A stretch of DNA of 62,000 nt from Lingula anatina (GCF_001039355.2 NW_019774058.1:41817-103816), one strand, 5' to 3'. Shown: positions 24,116 to 36,419, counted from the first letter of the stretch. Numbers and translations are program-made. Notes: a model not told the origin generated them from the letters alone.

Positions 24116-26797
24116 CTATGGTGCCCTTCTTCTTCCTGCTCTTTGTCTTTCAAACCTTGCTTCCATTTCCTCCAAAACTTTTGGAGTATATCTAACCACC
24201 AGTTTTACAGTGCCTGCAAAAATATAAAACTTTGGATACATCTAGCAGGAGATTCAAGTTATCGGAACACACAAAGGCAATTTAATGGTTTTATTTAAAA
24301 AGGGTGTAGCCTGTCCTTACATGTAAGTAAAAACATTTTTAAAAAATGCCAAGTTTGAAAAAAAAAGAAAAACCCTGCTTACTGTCCTATTTATTAATAC
24401 TTATGTTAATTTTACTTGTACAGATAACACTTTTCTTTCTGGTGAAACTGAAATTGTGTTTATTTACCTTGTGCAGCCTTCAAAAGATCCACAGCTTTTT
24501 CATGATTCTCTCCTTCAACACTCTGAAATGGCAGTAAATCCGCAAGTTGAAAAGCATCAAATTGGCAAAAATCATGTTATCAAAGATAGGAATGGCACTT
24601 TCCCTATATCAAAATATATTATTGTTTTTAAACTTTATTCTGTTACCATATCTACATTCACAATAAAGTAATAATAATAACATATTAAAAAATAAAGTCA
24701 CATATATTTTTGCTCAGTGTAAATGCTCTGCATCACCTCTAACTCCCAATTACAAACTGTACATCCTCAGACATGGGCTGTATTCCCAGAGCTTTTAGAT
24801 TGATCTATCCCCGCGGGGAGTCTCACTAGATTACTGTCAGATAATCCGGCTTAAATGTCTGTCCCGCATACTGCAAGCTGTAAGGGGGTAATTAACTTCC
24901 GTATTGGCTCGGCTGACAGCTATTTAGCGTGAACCCCCAGGGAGTTAGGTCGATCTAAAGTAGATCAATCTAATCTCTGGAAATGGGTCATACTTACCAC
25001 ACCATTCACAGACAACAACTGATCCCCTCTCTTCAGTCCAGCATGTCTGTCTGCCACACCCCCAGGAATGATGCGTGAGATATAGATGGGAGAGTTCTGT
25101 TCCTTTCCTCCCATCACATTGAAACCAAGACCCTCCTCTGTCTTGGGCAGTTCTACCACTCTGGGATGTGCATGCCCTTCACTGGCAGCAAAAGCAGCTA
25201 CAGTGGCCTGGAAATATGATCCACATAATTTTGGCAAAAGTTTAGGGATAACTGTAACATAAAAGCTGCAAGATATATTAAACAAATCAAAACATTAAAA
25301 ACTAGTAGAAAGGCAATCAGAGGGCAGGGAACTCTGCCAAAGCTGCTCAATTCTCACTATTAATTAACTGATTACTGGATCAACATCAAGATCCTATCAA
25401 TTCTAAGTAGACCCAATTCTGAGCTATCCATCTGTAATTTTTTTAGCAATAAAGTTAACTTAAAGCCAACAAAGGCAAATAACTAACATCACTGTCCATT
25501 CTATGATAAATATAAATTTATGTTTAGCAAACGTTCTACTTAAACTAAACTTATACTTTGTGATGTCTTAAGTTAAACAAGCAGAGTGAGACCAACCTTT
25601 GCAGTTGCATTCGCTCTTATTTCTGGACTTCCCTGGATATCCACGGTTTCGTAGACATGCTCGTATACCTCCCTCACTGCCTGGCAGAATTCACTCTGGA
25701 GCACTTTCTGCAGGGCCATTAACTTAGCATTGTTGAACTCTCCACCTGGTAATGAAAAGTGATTTAATGTTTGACATTCATTCTTCAACAAATTTAATTC
25801 AAACTTTTTATTTGTTTATTCATAACCTTGTGCACACAGAAAAACATACAAGTAAATTCAATCTTTATATATATCATAATGATATCTGAGGTTTGAAAAA
25901 AATTATAACAGATGCCCATACTTGAAGAAACTTTTATTTATTTTCTCTTTGAAATTCGCAATTTTAAGATAATAAGTGAAGACTTAATATGCTTTGCCAC
26001 TTACTTCTTTGCAAATTTTCCAATAATTCAATGGCTCTTGCAACATCTGAAATATAATTAACACTCCACTTCAATAAAAATTAATCCAGTTATGCCCTAG
26101 AAAACCCAAGTGATTTTCCAACAATAATAGAAGCTTGCTGAAAACTAGGAGCAATCTCTACTTGTAACTTTAAGAAATCACTCTATACGCTCTATGCTTT
26201 TAGCTTAAGGAAGTGAAACTGCACATGATTCGGCTGTAAATGTTGCCACTTAGGCTTCGTTCACATGCAATGTCTATTTTCTATTTTCTATTTTCGGTAT
26301 GTCTTATGATCACGGTCTGTGCACTGAATATCCCGCGGCGTAATTACTGGCAGCGCGAGCCAGTTACTATAAGCCTTATTGGCACAAACTGGAAGCCTTG
26401 TCTTTATTTAGCAAACTAATTAGGGCACCAAGCAGGCTCAGCTACATTTGAATGGAATATGATTAAGAGGTTTGCTTTATATTTACAAAATGCGCAGTCT
26501 CTCAAATACAAAGAATCGTAATCCATGCACTGCGACAATAAAAAACTCTCAGACCCAAATGCATAGTTGAAATAGTTTGAATATCCAATGACTAAATGAA
26601 GGGTGTCAACCGTTCTGTGAACATTAGCCTATAATTTGAACAAAAAAGCAAAACTAGACATATTTATTCCTTTTGCATTGAATATGAAGCATTCTCGAGT
26701 TGTTCTATAGGCGATCAATAATATTCTACAACGGAAAGAACCAAAATATATCTAAATTACCTTGCTCCAACGTCAAAGGCTCACCAGTGCTCGCCAT
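24116..26797 (-). CDS. LIN7: LIN7 PDZ scaffold protein, six coding exons
   Basis: Minus-strand exons are 26797-26761, 26046-26005, 25745-25597, 25207-24998, 24522-24468 and 24213-24116. They give 196 residues with TAG at 24118-24116; vertebrate LIN7 proteins have about 197-233. Residues 1 to about 62 form the L27 domain ([39 protein letters not shown]), which pairs with CASK/LIN-2. Residues about 92-174 form the PDZ domain, with the peptide-binding GLGF at 102-105 and [20 protein letters not shown]. The family tethers receptors and channels at epithelial junctions and synapses through the LIN-2/LIN-7/LIN-10 complex. Every junction is in frame with good GT/AG sites. The tail is short and arginine-rich ([10 protein letters not shown]). 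It is divergent with IFTAP, 764 bases from start to start. Confidence 0.97.
24786..24980. mobile_element. MITE-like element with about 20-base terminal inverted repeats in LIN7 intron 4
   Basis: The left end (CCAGAG, then TTTTAGATTGATCTA) and the right end (TAGATCAATCTAATCTCTGG) are reverse complements apart from an indel. An inner inverted pair, CCCCGCGGGGAG on the left and AGGGAGTTAGGTCGATCTA on the right, adds structure. The right end lies 17 bases from the exon 4 donor at 24998. No convincing target-site duplication was seen. It is related to 17287-17495. Confidence 0.75.
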
Positions 26798-27560
26798 CTT
26801 GAAAAGAACTGCAAGCTCATTGGATAAACAGTCTCATGTGACCTCAGGAGGTTTGAGACGTCACTTCCAGGTAAACAAAATGCCTGGCAGTGCACGATAT
26901 CACATTTGGCTGTAGTCGTAAAAGCTTTCAGTGTGCTGTTAGCTAAGAAATCTGTTGTTGCAAACTTAAGAATATGTGAAGCTGTATTAAAAATCACCAG
27001 TGTTATAACTCAGGTAGTAACACGAAAATGAATGTGAATATTTTGCTTCTTTTTTTTGCCAATCAATATTTTATTCACTTTAAAAAAGTTAAATTAATTA
27101 CTGCCAGTAAATGTATTATGACCAAATTTGACGATCAGTATTTTGTGTAGAGTTATCTCAGGCTCATTGAAAATTTTGCTCAAATTCATGTTTAGAAGGC
27201 AAGTTGAAACCACTGGTTGGAGCAACACAAGAAACTGCATGGTACATATGAGGCACTTTACAAGCAAACCTTTTGTACTGCAACTTGTATAACTTGTATA
27301 TATACAGTAGCATATAATTATGTATCATATAAATTTTGCCTTTGCATGAAATAATGAAAGTTATTGTGTGAAAAGGGGACATCTTTATAATCTTCTCAAT
27401 GTCAGAGATTTTCTTGCCTATGAGAAATGAAATTGTGAAAAAGGGTTCTCTCTCCATACGTCATATCTTCAGTTCCTACATAATATGCTACCATATTTTT
27501 CCAAAAAATTCACTTATTTGAATGAATCTTTCATTTTGTAGTGTTTTGCTGGCAGCTGAG
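26798..27560. promoter_or_regulatory. Head-to-head interval between LIN7 and IFTAP, likely shared promoter region
   Basis: Only 763 bases separate the two start codons, and part of that must be 5' leader and the first IFTAP intron, because the IFTAP coding start lies 6 bases after a GGCAG acceptor at 27554. A CAG|GTAAAC donor at 26875 could end the first noncoding IFTAP exon. No TATA box stood out. Actual start sites cannot be read from the sequence. Confidence 0.45.
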
Positions 27561-30500
27561 ATGGATGAAATAGGAGTAGACAACCACATATCGTCTGCTG
27601 AAGCAGAAAATGAGACCAACAACCAGGATGCATATACCTACCAAGCTATAGATGCCTTGATGAACAGCCCGGAACAAACTTATGATGAATTTATGGAAAA
27701 CTTTATGTTCTTGAAGAAGGGTCAGCTTTGTTTTATATGTATTACATCGAAAGCAAGGATTGCATTAATGTATGCAAAATATATTAGAAAAAATTCGGAC
27801 AGTTTATTGTAGAGAATGCCATCATTGGACTCAACCCAAGCCTACATTGTGATTAAGTAATAAAGATCAGTATAACAAATGTGCTTTAGGGTGCTTTTAG
27901 AACAAGTTGATCAGTGAACTTACTAATCTCTGGATCAAATGTGGCTGACACACTCGAAAAAATGGTACCAGAGCTTAGATTTAATCCATTTAATTGCAAG
28001 GCTCCTGCAGACCTGGCACGTGTTGAAGGTGGCAAGACCAATAGGGAATAAGCAGCATAGTTTTCAAGTGGGGTCGGCCATGTTTGTCTGCAGATCATCT
28101 GTTCTGAATGTAGCCTTACTAATATATTTTGATACAAAGATTATTTTCTAACCGGAATGACACTATTCCCTTGTTGTGTATAACTTTTGGTTGGTTGATT
28201 TCAGGCGATGTTGTCAGACCAACGCCAGTCCCTGTAGAAGCACCTGTGCCACAAGTTGCTGCTAGTCGTGATAACGTGTCCGTCCAATCTGTTGCTCAAG
28301 AGAGAGTTGACTGTGATTTAGATGTGGAGGTATAAGAAACAAATGTTGATACTTTCACTATACCGGTGGACGTAGTACCACTTGGAGCATGAACCATCCA
28401 TCCTGCTCATGCGCACAAAGTGCAGGCAAATCTGAGAGACTTCCAACTTTCTAGCGAGTCATCAGTACATTCTCAGCCTTTAATAAACATGCGCTGTTGA
28501 GAACATACTGCAAATTCAAACATAATCTTTAGAAGTATTCACAACTTATAGTTGTTCACCGCTACTGCGATTTCCCTCAGGTGGCCACATCAACACACTA
28601 GCCTAGTAAAATCAATAATAAAATAGTAGGCCAACAGCGAATAACGAATTGGACGCTGATTCTCTATCAAAATTATGAATAAACATGAATTTTACCTAGA
28701 AATATTCCCATCGTAGCTGGTAAATGTATAATGAGGTAGGAAATGAACTAGCTGAATATAACAGTACAGGTGAATAACAACGGATCATTCTCGGAATGGC
28801 TCATACACACGTCTGCTGTGTGTACAATCGGTTCACGCAGATGGTTCACGCAGAATGGACCCTACAAGTGACACCGGTACATCACTGGGTGTGGTCTGTC
28901 ATAATAGTTGGTTGCCCTTGTTACTAAAAAATTGAAATTTGAGTGAAAATTGCTTATGAAGTTGTGGCATTGACATCTGTTTATACAAAAACCTATGAAT
29001 GTTTGGCACAATTGTTTACAATGGTGTCAGATTAAATTTTCAGACATTATCACGTGATTCCTTTGCCCCAGACCTTTTAGATTAAAAAAATGAACAATCT
29101 AGGAATTGAAAGTCTGCTGATGGAGCCTGTTGTCTATTAGTTTGCTGAGCATTCCTCCACAATCTGCGGAGGTGCAAAGCTATACATTAATCAACATGCG
29201 TGTACACAGGCATACACACACATGATTAAGTATGCACTAATACACGTAAAGTTTCATAACATATTTTACCTGTATGTTTTATACATGGTTTTAAGGAAGT
29301 CTACTTCTTTATTTTTAGATACTTGAAGAAGGCACACAAACCCCAAGTATCTTTACCCGTCAGTCAAGTGATGGCACAGCCTCAGTGCAGGTGATGTAAT
29401 AGATCTGCTGTCACTGTCTTCATGGGAAACCTAATAACTATATCAAACCCATCTACTGTCAGTAAAGAAAATGCCAGTTTGTCACGTTTTTAATTATCGA
29501 ACTTGAGCACATCAGGTCTTCCAGTATGTTTCTATCGTCCTTTATTCTCTCAGCTGCCCTTTGCTTCTGCACCTTCCTCTTGAAGATTCTCAGAAACTGC
29601 TTTCTAGGAATGACTTGTTCTAGATAATTTTTTAAAAGGTCATTTTCTGTGTTTCAATGCCTGTTGGCAAATTTTTTCTTTATATTGTAATAATTTTATT
29701 AATATTGATGGGTGATCATTCCAGGAATTGGGGGGGTGGGGGAGGGACATGATTTACAGTAGACAGAATAAATGTTCTGAATAAATGTAAGAAATCACAA
29801 AAATAGAACAAAAAATCTAAAACTGGACTTTCTGGTTGAACATTGGTAGTACAATGGCAACATTTGATCATAGCTGGATGTCTAGTATTAGATTTATCTT
29901 TTTATCTTATGTGATTTACATTAGAGTACAGCGTTTCAATCAAAAGGAGTGTGGTAGCAGATTGCAACTGCTGCATATTTGGGACAGTTTGATAGTGATC
30001 TTCCTTCCCAGACTAATCAGAAGTCCTCGGATGAGGATGAAAGTTCTCAAGGAAGCTCAGACTTCTTGTGTAGTAAACAACAAGTTAAGTTAAACTAACA
30101 GACAACTGGTAGATACTGGAGATACACAGTTTTATATTATTAGTTGTTTTTTTTTCTTTTCCCCTCTAGCTTGACAACTTTGTTGAAGATGAAGGAGAGG
30201 AGAACTTATCAGATGAAGAAGATGGTTGCAAGGCTGTGTGGGAAGATGTCACCAGTGAAGAAAACACATATCAGGCTAGCTTTACTCCTACTGATGGTAT
30301 GCTAAGCAGACATGAGCTTTTCTGCGGAAACCCAGAATTCCATGTTTTTTAATTCAATTCTGGTGGTTCCTGAAATTCGTCAAGATCTGCAATAAAATAG
30401 GTGTTGGGTCCCATGATAAGTTTTTTTTTTTTTGAAACCTAGGCTCAGAGTTGTCAGCACTTCATAGCATCTCTGCAATTTCTGCCCTTAAGAACCTCTT

Positions 30501-32104
30501 GTAGAAGTGCTGACAATAGAGATTTCTGATGCAGCTGTAAACAATACTGTTCCATGGGTGAAAGTTTTCAGGATTATCTCTGATTTCAGGATTTTTGGTC
30601 TTCATTCATTACATTAGTCTAATAATGCTGTGTCTCCCCGTTGGAGACTGGCTGAAGTCACTGAGAAAGATGGACAACATCACATGTCTAAATTGTATGT
30701 CCAGCAATATATATATATATAAATGCTGTTCAGGTTTCATGTTCCCATTGTTCTGACAATAAAAATGTAAAATTTTGTTGACTGAACTTTTAAGCAGAAT
30801 ACATTTGTGCTTTCATGCTGTTAAATGAAAAGTTTGCAGCAATGAGTTTGCAGGAGTTTGTAAGAAAAATTTTCTTGCTGCTAATTTGCAGGCATATTGC
30901 AGCAAACTTGCTGCTAATTTGTAAGAAGGAATTGCAGTTTGCAGTGAATTTGCAACTGGTCTGATATTTTGCTAAGGGAAAGAATAAAATGTGTAGAAAA
31001 GGTTTCTTTTGATTAACCCACTGTACAAGACATTTCCTTAAAATAAGACTCTTTGTAAAAAAAACTGTGAGAATGATTAGAAACTCTCAAACTAAGAATA
31101 AAACCATACTTATTTTACAGCAAAAAAAGAGAAAGTACCTTCACCTGTTTCCACAGCAGAGCATTCAAAACAGGAAAGAATGAAAGCCAGCATTGAAATC
31201 CATGACAATCACACGCAAGATGCAATACCTTTCATGCCAGAAGATACAGGAGTTGCGTTATACCCTGGTGAAGTGGAAGAGGTTCAGCAGAGTCCCAGAG
31301 AAAAAGATATAAGAAAAATTTCTCAGTTGGATTTTTCAACAGCCACTGGTGGCCCTGTTGTGGCAGAAAATAAAGAATCTCAGGGGGAAAAAGATGTAGG
31401 TGCATTTTGAATATTTGATATTTTTGAACATTTATCAAGAATCCATTATCAGTACTTGTAGTGTCCACTCGGTGTCATGTTTGTTATCTTGAGACAAAAT
31501 AGTTGAGATTGTTAAAACAAAGCCTTACATTAATCATTTTAGTTTATTTTGTTAAAAAGAAAAAATAAATAAACATTTTAACAATTTCTGATAGCATATG
31601 GATCACTCCTTGGTGAAAATCATTGAGATTAAATTTGAAACTGCAGCATAGGTAAAGTAGGCCTATTTGGACAATTATTTCATTGAATGATTAGGGCTTG
31701 AAGTTGTTCAACATAGTACTGTGTACATATCTGTGTGTGCCTATGGCACAGCCAAAAAGGTCTTCAGGTTGTAGATTTTAAAAAATATTTTTGCAAACTG
31801 ACACTATTTCTGTCATGGATTCTGTAAGGTTGAGACCTTACAGCTTTATAAAATCTTATCATATCACACCGTATGTTAATATTTGTCTAATTTGTCAGTC
31901 ACCCACCAATCCAGAAGAAGTCTGAAGATGACTATGATAATGAGTGTTAATGTTCTGTTTCAGTTACCCACCGATCCAGATGAAGTCCAGCCTTTCTCAC
32001 TGGATGAGGACTTTGATTATGATAATGTTGTCCTTACTCCAAAATTTTCCAGTGAAGAGATGGAAATGATGAGGATTGCCCGGCAAAATAATGGCTTCAT
32101 CTGA
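27561..32104 (+). CDS. IFTAP: Intraflagellar transport-associated protein homologue, seven coding exons
   Basis: Coding exons are 27561-27720, 28205-28329, 29319-29390, 30012-30083, 30170-30296, 31121-31395 and 31964-32104, giving 323 residues; human IFTAP (C11orf74) has about 221. Two blocks identify it: an N-terminal [12 protein letters not shown], comparable to HEQTYDEEFLNTF of the human protein, and a C-terminal [20 protein letters not shown], nearly identical to the human end. A middle PGEVEE is also shared. The human protein binds the IFT-A ciliary transport complex and links it to membrane cargo. The protein is acidic and Ser-rich with no membrane segment or recognisable fold, so most is probably disordered. 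Exons 3 and 4 are both 72 bases and phase 0, so either could be skipped without a frameshift. Exon 1 (GTCAGC) and exon 4 (GTTAAG) donors are weaker than average. Confidence 0.9.
28353..28889. mobile_element. Possible insertion with short inverted ends in IFTAP intron 2
   Basis: The ends read CACTATACCGGTGG and, inverted, CAGTGATGTACCGGTG. The interior has more CpG and less T-richness than its surroundings and contains a small direct repeat (GGTTCACGCAGA, twice at 28831-28855). I recognise no transposase. The match between the ends is short, so this is tentative. Confidence 0.35.
28890..29318 (+). other. Remainder of IFTAP intron 2, nothing recognised
   Basis: AT-rich unique sequence ahead of exon 3 with no exon-like or repeat feature that I could identify. 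Confidence 0.5.
29391..30011 (+). other. IFTAP intron 3, nothing recognised
   Basis: Unique sequence with a short G-rich patch near 29729-29746. The polypyrimidine acceptor TTCCTTCCCAG precedes exon 4. Confidence 0.5.
30297..31120 (+). other. IFTAP intron 5 with small repeats
   Basis: Contains a short inverted repeat (TTGTCAGCACTTC near 30450 and its complement near 30506) and a cluster of degenerate TTGCTGCTAATTTG units near 30870-30920. No coding signal was recognised. Confidence 0.55.
31896..31943 (+). pseudogene. Decayed duplicate of the start of IFTAP exon 7
   Basis: TTTGTCAG is followed by a copy of the first bases of exon 7 with about 21 matches in 25 positions, then a shortened match to GATTATGATAATG. 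If its acceptor at 31898 were used, translation would add SPTNPEEV and stop at TGA 31923-31925, removing the conserved [12 protein letters not shown] block. It lies 65 bases before the true exon. Confidence 0.7.
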
Positions 32105-32510
32105 GAGACGTCTTAGCTTTACCCGATTGAATTTTCAGTCCAAACTTTTGATGTAATTTTTTAGACTTTTTAGTATATTTTAGTATATTTTATACCTTCA
32201 CATACTGGCCGTGATTAATGTGATGATAGAACAGTTAATACAGGGACCAATTAATCTAATATCTATTTAAAACACTAAGTCTAGTACTTACTGCAAAACC
32301 ATGCAAGTTAAAGATACTTTGGTCTAGAATCTAGATAAATGTCAGAGTTGATAAAACCTGACAAGGTGTTGATGATAGTGTTACGAAAAGTTTTTGATTA
32401 ACAGATTTTGTTTTTATACAAAGTAAGTGATGTTTTATTTCATTTTCAAGCACATTTTACTGTTATTTTTATCTTGAAAATTTTTGAACTTGCAACAGAT
32501 GATATTCTTC

Positions 32511-32516
32511 AATAAA
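32511..32516 (+). terminator. Candidate polyadenylation signal of IFTAP
   Basis: AATAAA 407 bases after the stop codon, with a T-rich stretch following. It fits the converging LMO gene, whose candidate signal lies about 70 bases further right on the other strand. Confidence 0.55.
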
Positions 32517-32583
32517 TTTTTAAGTTATTAACTTTCACCCAATTTTCTGATAATGAAAGCACAAACCAATATTTGACATTTTT

Positions 32584-35104
32584 TTTATTTTCATATATTT
32601 AAGTATGTACAACAAAGATGGAAAAAAATGCACAAACTGTCGTCCTGACCTGCTGAATCCAGGTTGCTGCAACAAGCTCTATATCAACACAATTCTCCTC
32701 TACGGGGGCACAGCCAACACAATTCTATTCTCCTCCGCTGGTACAGCTAACACAATTCCATTCTCCTCCAAGCTGGCACAGCTAACATTTGTTCTTCAAT
32801 CACAAAATCCAGTGACTATAAAGAACCAGCAATGTGTTGAATAAACATATCATATATTGGCCATTATATTATAAATATCATGGAGGGCTACGAGGTTCCC
32901 TGATTTCGTGTTTACAATAAAGTTCAAAGTTAGTAACACAACATAATAAAGACACCAAGAAGGTGCAATAATCACAATAATTTATATGGGAAAGTGGTGC
33001 TTCAGTGATACTTAGCAAATCTCTGGCAATTTTTCCTTGCTTGCCAAAGTTAGCTTATTAATGTCATTGCTGTTAGTGCTCATGTGGAATTCTTCCTTTG
33101 GGCAGTGACTAAGATGATATTGTGATGCCTTGCAGACTAATTTCTTAACAAAAATGTAAATGCATTGCAGTAGCCAAATGAATCTGTCGCATGTGTTTTC
33201 AACAAGAAAACAAGAAAATATGTCACTATTTTTGAAAGAAATGTGCCACCAGTTGAATCATGCACAAACGATCCCATTCAACATATGATTCACTTAATGT
33301 GGGGGTAAAAGCATAATTATGTAAAATTTCTTCATTAATAATGTATAATTATGGTGAAGGTATCATCCTTTTAAATTAAAACACACAGCTGTGTTGGGTG
33401 TGCTAATTTAGCCAGTATACTAAAACCAGTTCTATGAACACCTGGAACACATCTTACAGTAGCTTGTAGAATACAAAATTGATGTCACTAGTGCTTCATT
33501 AAAATAGTAACATAATATTTAAAGTTGAAACTTTGAAAATCAAATCTTAGCTTGAAATTTTATAACAGCTATATATGATACAAGTTTACACAGGTCACTA
33601 TAAAGTGAATAAATATATTTCTCTCACTTATATTGAAGTATTTACAAAGGTGTTTCTTGAAAAATAATAAAGATAACAGACTAATAGCACCATAATCTGT
33701 ATCAAAAATAGTGAAGTTGTGATGAAATATGCAAATATCCCTTCCAGTGAAGCAAGAGGATTATTTTTTGAAACTGTATATTAATAACAAGGATAATGTT
33801 ACAATAATATACAAGTTAAAAATAAAAATGCTGACCCCTACAAAGACTATGAACCAATGATTAATTCTTCATAATATTACAGCAAGACAATGTGAAACCA
33901 TACTTTCAATGTTTTATGCTATTTAATAAGTGATAAAAGAATCTCAGATCCAAATACCCGCTGCTGTTTTAATTTTGCTCAACAGCCTTGTTCTCTGTAC
34001 AACGCAGAAATCGGAACCAAATATATCTATAATCTAGCTATCCATTTCTTGTTCAAATTCACATTTCCTTTGCCCAGTCTGCTCAACCAGCCAGCTAGTC
34101 TGCAGAGAGCCTTTTCATTCCGTCATTACAGGAGCCACTGAACACCATGCCTCATGAAATATACCCATTAATCTTTCTGCTCATAACAGAGAGGATGGCT
34201 TCTGCGAAAGTGTTTGATGACTGCAACTCTGCAGAACAGTTTGTTAATTAAATCTGTCTGTATCATAATAAGACTGACAATTAAGTCTAAGGACATGAAA
34301 TCTTAAGTCAAAATTCTTGGTTTCCAGACCAAAGTACATCTCAACATGTTACATTCACAATATTGATCCTTTTGCAGTGAAGATGGGTTTATACAAATTA
34401 AAGATCATCATACCAAGATTTAACTATTTAAACTCCATACTCAACAAAACTGGAGAACATCTTTGGAGCTATACATTCATGAACTAACATAAAGGCAGTG
34501 CTGATTTGTCGGTCTTCCTTGAAATGTCTGACAGAGTCCCAAGCCCCTATTGTACCATCCATCGCCTAAATTTGTTGAGCACAGGCTTCAAATGTTTGCG
34601 CCATTTAAAATATTTCAAATTAATATTTTATTATTCTTGAAGATTTATCAAGATAAATCCATCTTTTGAGGCTTCTGCTTTCATAAACTTATTTTAAAAA
34701 GCCATATTTGCGCATGCTTCCTTTGTTGACACACACAATGCATCATATAAGGGGTTCTGGGTGCCTTATTCCCAAAACTATTTTAAAAATATTCTATAAA
34801 GAAACCCCTTTTGGTGGGCCTATTATCTTAAAATAATATTTTGTAGGAATTCTGTCTTTCACTTGCCAAAACCATCTGCATGAACTAGTTTCTTAATTTG
34901 TCGCAGACATTTAATACCTGTGCTCATTTGTAGTTAGTTACTTGTAGAATGTAAAAAAAAAAGCCTGGGATATCCCCCCTGTTGCTCAGTGAGCACCAGA
35001 GTCTTGGTCCACTGATACCACTGCATTGCACCTGGATAGTACCACGATGAGATGGCCAAACATTGCACTGGATTCTCAGGGTGAACCCCCCCCCTCACGT
35101 GTTA
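32584..35104 (-). other. Probable 3' untranslated region of the LMO gene
   Basis: Minus-strand sequence after the LMO stop carries AATAAA at 32589-32584 and another at about 34632-34627. The exact end is unknown. No other gene is visible in this stretch. Confidence 0.45.
32682..32790. repeat. Short minisatellite, about three 32-base units
   Basis: The phrase GGCACAGC(C/T)AACACAATTC recurs with TATTCTCCTCC or CATTCTCCTCC, three times in about 100 bases, within the presumed LMO 3' untranslated region. Confidence 0.75.
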
Positions 35105-36373
35105 CTACATGGAGTTAGGACTTGGACTGCCATATCCACTGGACACATCATCGCTTATGCTGCCATTCAGTCTATAGGTCTGTTGTTTTATCTGGGACAA
35201 AGCGTTATAGTTGTAGGATAGGCTTGCGAACATCATCCTCTCTTCATAGTCATATTCACACAAGATTTTGTTATCACACAAGTAGAACTTGTCTCCCACG
35301 CAGAACCTAGAAGGTGAAAAATATTGAGTTATTAATCAGATATTGTGGTATTAATCAAAAGATAATTATCCAAACTTATTGCGTGGATTTATGATTCTAA
35401 TTGAATTTTCAATAATGCAATCAGATTTGTCCTGCCAAAGATGTGTCTCCAGATTGCATGCAGGCAAAACTCATCTAGAAAGCCTCAAAATAGATCTACC
35501 ATGGAGGGTATCAAATACTTCTTTAAATCAGCTTATTATGAAGATATGCATAGGGACAGCAACAGGTAAGCTTTGCTTTTTTTTTTTTTTTTTTTGACAA
35601 AATATTATGTTACTTCTCAGCAAATGATTCTAGCTTCAAAAGTACCACTGGCATTATGATACTCAATACGATGTTTACCCTCATGATTAAAAAACTCCAC
35701 TTATTGAATAAATAATTGAATTTTGCAGAATATCAAAGTGTCTTATCTTCTAGATCATAAATTACACTGATGTTATCTTTCTCTTGCATTATTTATTTAG
35801 TTTAACAAAGCTCCAAATGGATTAGGTACGTTGTAATGTATTCTACTTGGAAACAATGCAAACAACAATAATAATTGTGTCCCTAATATTATCTTCATTA
35901 GGGAATAAAGATATCGACAAAATCACCAAAACAATCCATGACAAGCAATATATCATTTTAGACAAGGGTAAAAAAATTCCTTTTGTCATTTTAAATAGAT
36001 AATCCTTTGTCTTCTTTTTTTTTAACACGCACAATTTGCTTCCTATTTTCCCTACTGAGCATGATAAACACCAGCAAGATAAGACTAAATCCATCTGTGG
36101 TGTATTACCTGTGATTGCAAGTTTGGCAAGCAAAACACTCGAGGTGGTACACATTGCCCTTGGCTCGCATCACCATCTCAAACGCTGGAATCATCTTCGC
36201 ACATGCGGAACAATACCCCGTGGTGCCAAACAACCTGCCCGGAAAATAAAAATATTTAGTTTTATTTTTGAACATTGTAAGACTGAAATCAAACCATATT
36301 GGATGAGAGGGTATTTTTATTTACATTTGTTGGGTGTTCAATGACCACAGGTACCTGCTCCCTCCAGACACAC

Positions 36374-36419
<46 letters not shown>

